From positions 15,708 through 51,703 of the forward strand of contig FR884100.1 of NCBI GenBank assembly GCA_000435975.1: a DNA stretch of 35,996 nt, in the 5' to 3' direction. Under the pieces are notes generated by a model, which was not told the origin of the DNA, ran no database searches, and worked only from the letters and a program-made list of their open reading frames with translations. Source of the stretch: Oscillibacter sp. CAG:241 (lineage in GTDB: Bacteria; Bacillota; Clostridia; Oscillospirales; Oscillospiraceae). The translations under genes and the position numbers were made by a program. Positions 9,101 through 15,242 of this stretch are shown here, one piece after another (positions within the stretch are counted from its first letter, which is position 1; the number at the start of each line of letters is the position of its first letter).

Positions 9101-9795
9101 CAGGCCTCGCGGTGCTGGAAGAAGATATCGCCGTTTTCGTGGCTGCCGCGCATGTGGGGATGCTCGGGATTCAGAGCGTGCTGACGGAACTCCTTCACGG
9201 CGTCCATGTCGCACATATCCTTCAGATCCTCGTAATCCCACACGGCGATCTTCTGGATCTCGTGGCTGGTGCGGAAGCCGTCGAAGAAGTTGATGAAGGG
9301 AACCTTGCCCTCCAGAGCGGCCAGATGGGCCACGGGAGACAGGTCCATGACCTCCTGGACGTTGCCCTCGCACAGCATGGCAAAGCCGGTCTGGCGGCAG
9401 GCCATCACGTCGGAGTGGTCGCCGAAGATGTTCAGCGCCTGGGTGGACACGGTACGGGCGGAGACATGGAACACGGCGGGCAGCTGCTCGGCTGCGATCT
9501 TGTACATGTTGGGGATCATCAGCAGCAGGCCCTGGGATGCGGTGTAGGTGGTGGTCAGGGCGCCGGCGCCCAGAGAACCGTGAACCGCGCCGGCAGCGCC
9601 GGCCTCAGACTGCATTTCCACCACCTTGACCCGGGTGCCGAAGATGTTCTTCAGCCCGTTGGCGGACCACTGGTCCACAAAGTCGGCCATGGGGGACGAC
9701 GGGGTGATGGGATAGATGGCGGCAACCTCGGAGAACGCGTAGGACACGTGCGCCGCAGCGTTGTTACCATCCATGGACTTCATTTTTCTTACCAT
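6175..9795 (-). CDS. nifJ: Pyruvate:ferredoxin (flavodoxin) oxidoreductase
   Basis: This 1206-residue single-chain enzyme converts pyruvate and CoA to acetyl-CoA and CO2, reducing ferredoxin; it is central to anaerobic energy metabolism. Visible parts in order: an N-terminal domain with IYPITPSSPMAD; the CoA-binding middle region; two [4Fe-4S] motifs, CIQCNQCAYVCPHA (about residue 698) and CMGCGVCIGACPVNA (about 755); the cluster-binding cysteine region SGSCAGCAETSYA; and thiamine diphosphate binding around GDGWAYDIGYGG (about 1000). Length matches the family. ATG 9795 follows GAGGAGG by 7 bases; an in-frame ATG four codons on is less well placed. It is a single-gene unit with its own promoter, Rex-like operator and terminator. 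Confidence 0.97.
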   Translation of the reverse strand: MVRKMKSMDGNNAAAHVSYAFSEVAAIYPITPSSPMADFVDQWSANGLKNIFGTRVKVVEMQSEAGAAGAVHGSLGAGALTTTYTASQGLLLMIPNMYKIAAEQLPAVFHVSARTVSTQALNIFGDHSDVMACRQTGFAMLCEGNVQEVMDLSPVAHLAALEGKVPFINFFDGFRTSHEIQKIAVWDYEDLKDMCDMDAVKEFRQHALNPEHPHMRGSHENGDIFFQHREACNKYYAALPTVVEKYMDKINAKLGTNYGLFNYYGAEDADRVIVAMGSICDVAEEVIDYLNAHGEKVGLVKVRLFRPFAPEKLIQAIPASVKKIAVLDRTKEPGALGEPLYQDVVTSLANAGRSDIQVIGGRYGLGSKDTPPASVFAVYDELKRDEMKRQFTIGIVDDVTNLSLPEDKNCPNTAAPGTIECKFWGLGGDGTVGANKNSIKIIGDHTDKYVQAYFQYDSKKTGGVTISHLRFGDHPIRSPYYINKADFVACHNPSYITKGFKMVNDVKPGGVFMINCQWDFDELNHHLKADAKRYIARNNIQLYTIDAIDLAIKIGMGKRNNTILQSAFFSLAKVMPEEDAIRFMKEKAKASYLKKGQDVVDMNYKAIDLGATAYKKVEVPADWANAVDEPEHKKLEGKPELVKMVKEILEPVGKMDGDSLPVSAFADHVDGQFELGASAYEKRGVAVSVPTWDAAKCIQCNQCAYVCPHATIRPFALTAEEAKNAPEAAKIVDVKAGKGKGTYQFTMAISPLDCMGCGVCIGACPVNALSMVAQEGELKQQDVFDYCMDKVSEKKDMQDNTVKGSQFKQPMLEFSGSCAGCAETSYARIVTQLFGDHMYISNATGCSSIWGGPAATSPYCTNKEGHGPAWCNSLFEDNAEHGLGMFIGQDKIRQDLADETRQLIAVEWAQPSLKAAAQAWLDTMDDGSANAEPARAYVKALEESITTVEELAAIPQFAEHAAQLKAQGKLLCDCDACTLAADILSKKEYLAKKSMWIFGGDGWAYDIGYGGLDHVIASKKDVNIFVFDTEVYSNTGGQASKASNIGQVAQFAAAGKEVKKKSLAEIAMQYGYVYVAQVAMGANPAQTLKAITEAEAYHGPSLIIGYSPCEMHSIKGGMMNCQKEMKKAVDCGYWNLFRFNPAAEKKFTLDSKAPAGGYHDFLMNEARYSRLTREFPDRAENLFARNEAEAKARYDHLLKLIEMYDD

Positions 9796-9848
9796 AAATG
9801 AACCTCCTCATAAAAACATTTCGCGGATTTCTCAACGAAACACCATAC

Positions 9849-9868
9849 ATTGTGTATAATACCACAAT
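9849..9868. promoter_or_regulatory. Rex-like operator overlapping the nifJ -10
   Basis: The inverted repeat ATTGTG, 8 bases, CACAAT covers the -10 box. Its core TTGTG-N8-CACAA has the arm sequence and spacing of the known Rex consensus TTGTGAAWWWWTTCACAA, although the inner bases differ. Rex is the NADH-sensing repressor of fermentative genes, so control of this enzyme by the NADH/NAD ratio is plausible. No rex gene is in the window. Confidence 0.5.
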
Positions 9869-9884
9869 CTTTTTTCTTTGTAAA
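9856..9884 (-). promoter_or_regulatory. Promoter of the pyruvate:ferredoxin oxidoreductase gene
   Basis: Minus-strand TTTACA (9879-9884) and TATTAT (9856-9861) with a 17-base spacer, about 60 bases before the ATG. Confidence 0.75.
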
Positions 9885-9975
9885 CCGGGTTTTGCCCCTT
9901 TTTCACGGATTAAGGCTTTTTCTTCACCATGCACAAAAATTCTCACGGTAAGAGGGAAGTTTTTTTGACAATGTA

Positions 9976-10004
9976 TTTCAAAACGGCGGGATATGTGCTA
10001 AAAT
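9976..10004 (+). promoter_or_regulatory. Possible extended -10 promoter of yifB
   Basis: TG-C-TAAAAT (9996-10004) is an extended -10 box with a poor -35 (TTTCAA, 9976-9981) at 17 bases. A TTGACA at 9964-9969 is too far from it to pair. The leader to the ATG is about 55 bases. Confidence 0.35.
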
Positions 10005-10067
10005 ATAAATGAAACACGTCAGAAAGCGCAGAACAAGCGCATTTTTTGTGAGAGGATGTGAAGGGTC

Positions 10068-11582
10068 ATGGTGGTAACGGTACGGTCCCTGGGACTCAAC
10101 GGCATCAGCGGCTATGAGGTGTCGGTGGAGTGCTTTTTGTCCGGGGGACTGCCCGCCTTCGACGTGGTGGGCCTGCCGGACGCGGCGGTGCGGGAATCCC
10201 GGGAGCGGGTCCGGGCCGCCATCAAGGCCTGCGGGGCCAAATTCCCCGTCAGCCGCATCACCGTGAACCTGGCCCCGGCGGGTCAGCGCAAGGAGGGCAC
10301 GGTGTATGACCTGCCCATTCTGCTGGGCATCCTGACGGCGGCGGAGGAGCTGAAGGGCCTGCCCGCCGACGCGGCGTTTCTGGGGGAGCTGAGCCTTACC
10401 GGCGCGCTGCGTCCGGTGACGGGGGTGCTGCCCATGGCCCTGTGCGCCGCCCGGATGGGCATCCGCCAGCTGTTTGTCCCGGCCCAGAACGCCCCGGAGG
10501 CCACCCTGGCCCAGGGGATCACCGTCTATCCGGTGGAAAACATCGCCCAGCTGGTGGCCCACCTTACCGGTGACGCGCCCATCCGGCCCCAGACCCCCTG
10601 GACCCCCTCGCCGGTGTCCCAGGCCCTGCCGGACTTTGCCGACGTCATGGGCCAGGAAAACGTCAAGCGGGCCCTGGAGGTAGCCGCCGCCGGGGGCCAC
10701 AATGTGCTGCTCATCGGCTCCCCCGGCTCCGGCAAGTCCATGCTGGCCCGGCGGCTGCCGTCCATCCTGCCGGACATGACCCGGCAGGAGTCCCTGCAGA
10801 CCACGGAGGTATACTCCGTGGCGGGGATGACGGACCCCGCCCACCCTCTGGTGACCCAGCGGCCCTTCCGCAGCCCCCACCACACCGCCTCGCCGGTGTC
10901 CCTGTCCGGCGGCGGCACCGTGCCCCGGCCCGGAGAGATCTCCCTGGCCCACAACGGCATCCTCTTTTTGGATGAGCTGCCGGAGTTCGACAAAACCGCC
11001 CTGGAGACTCTGCGCCAGCCTCTGGAGGACGGGGTGGTGACCATTACCCGGGTGTCCGGGTCCCTGACCCTGCCCAGCCGGTTCATGCTGGTGTGCGCCA
11101 TGAACCCCTGCCGCTGCGGGTGGTACGGCCACCCCTCCGGCCGCTGCACCTGCTCGGAAAGCCAGGTGGAGAGCTACATGCGCCGCATTTCCGGCCCCCT
11201 GCTGGACCGCATCGACATGCACATCGAGGTGCCGTCGGTGGAGTACGAGGCCATGCGCCGCCGGGAGAAGCCCGAGACGTCGGCCCAGGTCCGGCAGCGG
11301 GTCAACGCCGCCCGGGATATCCAGAAGCGCCGCTTTGCCGGCACCGCCGTCAGCTGCAACGCCTATATGACCCCCGCCATGATCGGGGAATACTGCCTGC
11401 TGGACCAGGCGGGGGAGCGGCTCATGAAGGGGGCCTTCGACCGGCTGGGCCTGACGGGCCGCAGCCATGACCGCATTCTCCGCATGGCCCGCACCATCGC
11501 CGACCTGGCCGGCAGCGAGCGCATCGAGGCCGCTCACCTGGCTGAGGCCATTCAGTACCGCAGCAGCAATCTGTTGAAATAA
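10068..11582 (+). CDS. yifB: YifB-family Mg-chelatase-like AAA ATPase
   Basis: 504 residues, the normal length. An N-terminal Lon-type S5 fold region (GGLPAFDVVGLPDAAVRESR and ITVNLAPAGQRKEG) is followed by the ChlI-like AAA module with Walker A GSPGSGKSM (about residues 219-227), Walker B GILFLDELPEF, and FMLVCAMNPCRCG with a Cys cluster (CGWYGHPSGRCTC). The C-terminal Mg-chelatase domain follows (RSHDRILRMARTIADL). In other bacteria the family (ComM/YifB) includes a branch-migration helicase acting in transformation; that role is not proven for Firmicute members. GAAGGG is ahead of ATG 10068. The thiI promoter overlaps its 3' end. Confidence 0.93.
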   Translation: MVVTVRSLGLNGISGYEVSVECFLSGGLPAFDVVGLPDAAVRESRERVRAAIKACGAKFPVSRITVNLAPAGQRKEGTVYDLPILLGILTAAEELKGLPADAAFLGELSLTGALRPVTGVLPMALCAARMGIRQLFVPAQNAPEATLAQGITVYPVENIAQLVAHLTGDAPIRPQTPWTPSPVSQALPDFADVMGQENVKRALEVAAAGGHNVLLIGSPGSGKSMLARRLPSILPDMTRQESLQTTEVYSVAGMTDPAHPLVTQRPFRSPHHTASPVSLSGGGTVPRPGEISLAHNGILFLDELPEFDKTALETLRQPLEDGVVTITRVSGSLTLPSRFMLVCAMNPCRCGWYGHPSGRCTCSESQVESYMRRISGPLLDRIDMHIEVPSVEYEAMRRREKPETSAQVRQRVNAARDIQKRRFAGTAVSCNAYMTPAMIGEYCLLDQAGERLMKGAFDRLGLTGRSHDRILRMARTIADLAGSERIEAAHLAEAIQYRSSNLLK

Positions 11583-11602
11583 CCGGGGAAACACGCTATA
11601 AT
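11574..11602 (+). promoter_or_regulatory. Promoter of thiI
   Basis: TTGAAA (11574-11579), a 17-base spacer and a perfect TATAAT (11597-11602). The -35 lies inside the last codons of yifB. Confidence 0.7.
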
Positions 11603-11683
11603 AAAAAACGGAAGGATAACCGGCCCGGGCGGACTGCGCCGCCGGAGCCGTCCCCATGAACCTATATATTAAGGAGAAACCCC

Positions 11684-12853
11684 ATGCACGAAATGATCCT
11701 GTGCAAGCTGGGCGAGGTGGTCCTGAAGGGCCTGAACCGCCGCAGCTTTGAAATGAAGCTCATGTCCAACCTCCGCCGCCGCACCGCCCGGTTCGGCAGG
11801 TTCCGGGTCTATTCCAAGCAGAGCACCATCTATGTGGAGCCTGCCGGGGAGGCCTGCGACCTGGACGGGGCGTATGACGCCTGCAAGCGGGTGTTCGGTA
11901 TCATCGCCGTGGCCCGGGCCCTGCCCTGTGCCAAGGAAAAGGAGGCCATTCTGGACACCGCCAAGACCTATCTGAGCAGCGCCCTGACAGCGGCCCGGAG
12001 CTTCAAGGTGGAGAGCAAGCGGGCAGACAAGACCTTCCCCATGACCTCCATCCAGCTGAGCCAGTGGGTAGGCGGCCACCTGCACGAGGCCTTCCCCCAC
12101 CTGACGGTGGACGTTCACCACCCGGACCTGACGGTATATGTAGAGGTCCGGGAGGAGGCGGCGTATGTCCACGCCCCGGCGGAGCCTGCCGCAGGCGGCC
12201 TGCCCATCGGCATGGGCGGTCGGGCCGTGAGCCTGCTGTCCGGCGGCATCGACTCGCCGGTGGCCAGCTACATGATCGCCAAGCGGGGCGTGGAGCTGGA
12301 GATGATCCACTTTGCCTCGCCCCCCTATACCAGCGAGCAGGCCCGGGAGAAGGTTCTTCAGCTGGCCCGGGAGCTGGTGCCCTGGTGCGGGCGGCTGAAT
12401 GTCACCATTGTCCCCTTTGCCGAGATCCAGGAGGAGATCCGCCGCAATTGCCCGGAGGATCACTTCACCCTGATCATGCGGCGGTTTATGATGCGCCTGG
12501 CCGACGCCCTGGCCCGGGACCTGAACTGCCGGGCCCTGGTCACCGGCGAGAGCCTGGGCCAGGTGGCCAGCCAGACCATGGATGCCCTGGCCGTCAGCGG
12601 CGACGTGACGGACCTGCCGGTGCTGCGGCCCGTTATCGGCATGGACAAGGAGGAGATCGTCCGCATCGCCCGGCACATCGGCACGTTTGAAACCTCCATC
12701 CTGCCCTATGAGGACTGCTGCACCGTGTTCACCCCCCGCCATCCCAAGACCCGCCCCCACGTGGAGGAGGTCCGGGAGATGGAGCAGGCCCTGGACGTGG
12801 AGGGTCTGGTCCGCCGGGCCATGGAGGGCCGGGAAGTGGTCAAGCTCCGCTGA
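11684..12853 (+). CDS. thiI: tRNA 4-thiouridine synthase / thiamine sulfur carrier enzyme ThiI
   Basis: 389 residues. An N-terminal ferredoxin-like plus THUMP RNA-binding region (about 1-165, with HEMILCKLGEVVLKGLNR at the start) is followed by the adenylating PP-loop domain with LLSGGIDSPVASYM (about residues 184-197) and ALVTGESLGQVASQT. The rhodanese domain of the E. coli enzyme is absent, as is usual in Firmicutes, where a partner cysteine desulfurase supplies sulfur. It makes s4U8 in tRNA. AAGGAG lies ahead of ATG 11684. No nifS-like partner gene is adjacent in this window, although the two are often paired. Confidence 0.95.
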   Translation: MHEMILCKLGEVVLKGLNRRSFEMKLMSNLRRRTARFGRFRVYSKQSTIYVEPAGEACDLDGAYDACKRVFGIIAVARALPCAKEKEAILDTAKTYLSSALTAARSFKVESKRADKTFPMTSIQLSQWVGGHLHEAFPHLTVDVHHPDLTVYVEVREEAAYVHAPAEPAAGGLPIGMGGRAVSLLSGGIDSPVASYMIAKRGVELEMIHFASPPYTSEQAREKVLQLARELVPWCGRLNVTIVPFAEIQEEIRRNCPEDHFTLIMRRFMMRLADALARDLNCRALVTGESLGQVASQTMDALAVSGDVTDLPVLRPVIGMDKEEIVRIARHIGTFETSILPYEDCCTVFTPRHPKTRPHVEEVREMEQALDVEGLVRRAMEGREVVKLR

Positions 12854-12886
12854 GCCGCCTGTCCTTAAAAATCTTCTTGCCGTGTC

Positions 12887-12921
12887 ATTGCGCAACCAGT
12901 CCGCAGACTGGTTGCGGCAAT
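12887..12921. repeat. Palindromic repeat element (TGTCATTGCG...GGCAATCC type)
   Basis: CGCAACCAGTC (12891-12901) and its complement (12906-12916) pair around CGCA, extended by ATTG and CAAT at the ends. The flanks TGTCATTGCG and GGCAATCCG recall a short palindromic repeat that is common in intergenic regions of gut Oscillospiraceae, from memory. It lies in the 314-base gap between thiI and cinA. Confidence 0.6.
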
Positions 12922-12961
12922 CCGTTCCCCTGCCCCGGGCCGCCGGGGGCGTCGGCCCCTG

Positions 12962-13008
12962 CTTGGCTCTCCCTCCGGGAGAGCTGTCACCGAAGGTGAC
13001 TGAGAGGG
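12962..13008 (+). repeat. 47-bp intergenic repeat, copy 1
   Basis: The copy starts CTTGGCTCTCCCTCCGGGAG and ends GTGACTGAGAGGG. It has two internal hairpins (CTCTCCC/GGGAGAG and GTCACC/GGTGAC). Its near-identical partner lies in inverted orientation at 13052-13100. The differences in the partner are largely compensatory within the stems, a mark of conserved RNA structure or of old palindromic repeats. Confidence 0.75.
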
Positions 13009-13051
13009 CCTGTAGGGGCTTCTGAATGGTATGATCCATCTGTTCGCATTT

Positions 13052-13100
13052 CCCCTCTCAGTCGGCTGCGCCGACAGCTCCCCCGGAGGGGGAGCCAAGG
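13052..13100 (-). repeat. 47-bp intergenic repeat, copy 2 (inverted)
   Basis: On the minus strand it reads CCTTGGCTCCCCCTCCGGGG, then GAGCTGTCGGC, then GACTGAGAGGGG, matching copy 1 with stem-compensating changes. The two copies face each other across 43 bases and could fold into one large cruciform. The rest of the thiI-cinA gap shows no open frame and no clear promoter. Confidence 0.75.
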
Positions 13101-13167
13101 GACGGCGCTTCGGCGTTTTCCCCTCCAGCAATACCCCCCGACACCCCAACGAAAAGGATGTGATACC

Positions 13168-14442
13168 ATGCCCCATCAGGCGGAGATCATCGCCGTGGGC
13201 ACCGAGCTGCTTTTGGGCAATATTGCCAACACCAACGCGCAGTTTCTGTCGCAGCTGCTGGCCTCGGCAGGGGTCAACGTGCTGTACCACACCGCCGTGG
13301 GGGACAACCCCCAGCGTCTGCGGGCGGCGGTGGAGACTGCCCGGTCCCGCTGCGACCTGCTGGTGTTCACCGGCGGCCTGGGCCCCACCTATGACGACAT
13401 GACCAAGGAGACGGTGGCCGGCGTGTTCGGCCTGGCCCTGGAATACCACCCGGAGGTCATGGAGGAAATTCAGCAATATTTTGACCGTGTATTCCACCGT
13501 CCCATGCCCGCCTGCAACCGGCAGCAGGCTATGCTGCCCCAGGGCTGCACGGTGCTGCACAACCCGGTGGGCACCGCCCCGGGCTGCATATTCACGGCGG
13601 GCGGCGTCACGGCGGTGCTGCTGCCGGGGGTGCCCCACGAGTGCCGCTATCTGGCGGAGCACGCGGTGCTGCCCTGGCTCCGGGGACAGAGCGGCGGCGT
13701 TATCCGCAGCCGCGACCTGCATGTGTTCGGTCTGACGGAGCCCCAGGTCCAGGAGCTGCTGGGCGACCTGATGGACGGCGCGCAGAACCCCTCCCTGGCC
13801 CCCTACGCCAAGCCCGGCGAGGTGATGCTGCGGCTGACGGCCAAGGGCGGCAGCGACGACGACTGCCAGGAGCGCATGGCCCCTCTGTTCCGGGACGTCC
13901 GCTCCCGGCTGGGAGACTATCTGTACGGCGTGGACGTTTCCTCCCTGGAGGAGGTGGTCCTGACCCGGCTGCGGCAGCAGGGGCTGACTCTCTCCGCCGC
14001 AGAGAGCTGCACCGGCGGCCTCATCGCCAAGCGGCTGACAGACGTGGCCGGAGCCTCCGCCGCGTTTCTGGGCGGCGTGGTGTCCTATACCAACGGCGTG
14101 AAGGCCGGGGTGCTGGGCGTGCCCCGGGACCTGCTGGACCGATACGGCGCGGTGTCCGCGCCGGTGGCCCGGGCCATGGCGGAGGGCGTCCGCCGTGTCA
14201 CCGGCAGCGACCTTTCGGTGTCTGTCACCGGTCTGGCCGGGCCAGACGGCGACGACCGGGGCAACCCCGTGGGCACCGTATATGTGGGGCTGAGCTGGCA
14301 GGGGGGCTCCCTGGTCCGGCATCTGACCCTGGGCGGTGACCGGGCCCGCATCCGGCTCCTGGCCGCCAGCAACGCACTGGATATCATACGCAGACACCTT
14401 TGTGATCTGCCTGTAGAAGGAGAAGAAGCATATGGCAGTTAA
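13168..14442 (+). CDS. cinA: CinA family protein (nicotinamide-nucleotide amidase / competence-damage protein)
   Basis: 424 residues with both usual domains. The N-terminal molybdopterin-binding-like domain (about 1-170) contains EIIAVGTELLLGNIANTNAQ and the GGLGPTYDDMTKETVA motif. The C-terminal CinA amidase domain (about 260-420) contains AAESCTGGLIAKRLTDVAG and VSVTGLAGPDG. The protein recycles NMN to nicotinate mononucleotide and, in some species, is co-expressed with recA during competence. ATG 13168 follows AAGGATGTG. The gene overlaps the next by 11 bases. A recA gene, often nearby in Bacillus, is not in the window. Confidence 0.95.
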   Translation: MPHQAEIIAVGTELLLGNIANTNAQFLSQLLASAGVNVLYHTAVGDNPQRLRAAVETARSRCDLLVFTGGLGPTYDDMTKETVAGVFGLALEYHPEVMEEIQQYFDRVFHRPMPACNRQQAMLPQGCTVLHNPVGTAPGCIFTAGGVTAVLLPGVPHECRYLAEHAVLPWLRGQSGGVIRSRDLHVFGLTEPQVQELLGDLMDGAQNPSLAPYAKPGEVMLRLTAKGGSDDDCQERMAPLFRDVRSRLGDYLYGVDVSSLEEVVLTRLRQQGLTLSAAESCTGGLIAKRLTDVAGASAAFLGGVVSYTNGVKAGVLGVPRDLLDRYGAVSAPVARAMAEGVRRVTGSDLSVSVTGLAGPDGDDRGNPVGTVYVGLSWQGGSLVRHLTLGGDRARIRLLAASNALDIIRRHLCDLPVEGEEAYGS

Positions 14443-14872
14443 CCCCATGAACAACAAGAACCTGAGCCGGACCCACAGCAAGGAGCTGGCCAAAAACAAC
14501 CGCGGCAAGCGCACCCGGAAAAACAGCGACTATAAGACCACCGCCACCGCCGCCCGCCAGGCCCAGAGTCAGGCCCCTCAGAAGGCCGCCTGGCCCACCA
14601 AGGTCAAGGTCACCCTGGGTATCCTGTTCGGCATTCTGGTGGCAGCCCTGATCCTGCGGCTGGCGGTTCCGTCGCTGCAGGACAACCCGCTGCTGAACAA
14701 CCTGACCACTCTGCTGCTGGGCATCTCCTGCGGCGCGCTGTATTTCATCCGCAAGGATTATCCCGCACCCAAGGCCTCCAAGCTGGACGGCGTGGTCAAC
14801 GCCGTACTTATCGTTTTCGCCCTGTTTTACGGCGTTATGGGCGTGTGGGGCCTGATCCGGATGGTCGGCTGA
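14432..14872 (+). CDS. Small three-helix membrane protein of unknown function
   Basis: 146 residues. The first 50 are very basic and polar (KNLSRTHSKELAKNNRGKRT), probably cytoplasmic, and are followed by three predicted membrane helices at about 55-76, 83-108 and 118-143. The start overlaps the cinA stop by 11 bases and has AGAAGGAGAAG just upstream, so it is translated together with cinA. The family is not recognised. A role at the membrane, perhaps binding nucleic acid or anionic lipid through the basic tail, is only a guess. Confidence 0.75.
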   Translation: MAVNPMNNKNLSRTHSKELAKNNRGKRTRKNSDYKTTATAARQAQSQAPQKAAWPTKVKVTLGILFGILVAALILRLAVPSLQDNPLLNNLTTLLLGISCGALYFIRKDYPAPKASKLDGVVNAVLIVFALFYGVMGVWGLIRMVG

Positions 14873-14912
14873 GCGTCCCGCCCTGTCCCGCGTTTGTCCC
14901 GGGAATTTTCCG

Positions 14913-14941
14913 TTGACAACCGGGACAGGGCGTGCTATATT
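14913..14941 (+). promoter_or_regulatory. Strong promoter of the thrS T-box leader
   Basis: Perfect TTGACA (14913-14918), a 17-base spacer and TATATT (14936-14941) with an extended TG at 14933-14934. Confidence 0.85.
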
Positions 14942-14947
14942 ACAGGG

Positions 14948-15211
14948 TAACAAAAGGCACTGACGAGGAAGCCGCCTGCGGCAGGCAGCAGAGAGGGACC
15001 CATTCTGGTGCAAGGGCCCCGGCTGAAAGCAGGACGCGTACCGCCTCCGAGCCGTCCGCCCAACGGGCATATCCCCCAGTAGGCCGGACCGGGCCCTCCC
15101 GTTACAGAGGAGCTACGAGCGACGGGACGCTGTCCCGTAAGCAGGGTGGAACCGTGGAGTAATATCAATTACCTCACCCCTGAAGCATCATCAGGGGCGG
15201 GGATTTTTTAT
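14948..15211 (+). promoter_or_regulatory. T-box riboswitch (tRNA-Thr sensing) of thrS
   Basis: A leader of about 260 bases ahead of thrS with the T-box sequence AGGGTGGAACCGTGGA at 15143-15158, one base off the canonical ending. Uncharged tRNA pairs with this box and favours an antiterminator. Upstream is a long stem I region with AGAGAGGGACC (14989-) and a candidate threonine specifier ACC at 15040-15042. The alternative terminator is at 15172-15209. The threonine assignment rests on the downstream gene and on this codon; the exact stem I fold was not computed. Confidence 0.88.
15172..15209 (+). terminator. Conditional terminator of the thrS T-box
   Basis: A 12-bp stem (15172-15183 with 15191-15202, one mismatch) with a 7-base loop, followed by TTTTTT (15204-15209). 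It sits 14 bases after the T-box. Confidence 0.85.
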
Positions 15212-15242
15212 TTCCTGACCCCAATTTCAAGGAGGAATCACC

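Noticed and set aside
6166..9801. A 1211-codon open frame on the plus strand
   Set aside because: It is antisense to the pyruvate:ferredoxin oxidoreductase gene, has Leu/Val/Gly/His-rich sequence without motifs, and arises from GC-biased third positions.
9964..9969. Perfect TTGACA upstream of yifB
   Set aside because: No -10 box occurs at 15-19 bases; the nearest TATAAA is more than 30 bases away.
12887..13100. Paired repeats taken as a possible CRISPR array
   Set aside because: Only two copies, in opposite directions, with internal hairpins and no spacer pattern or cas genes.
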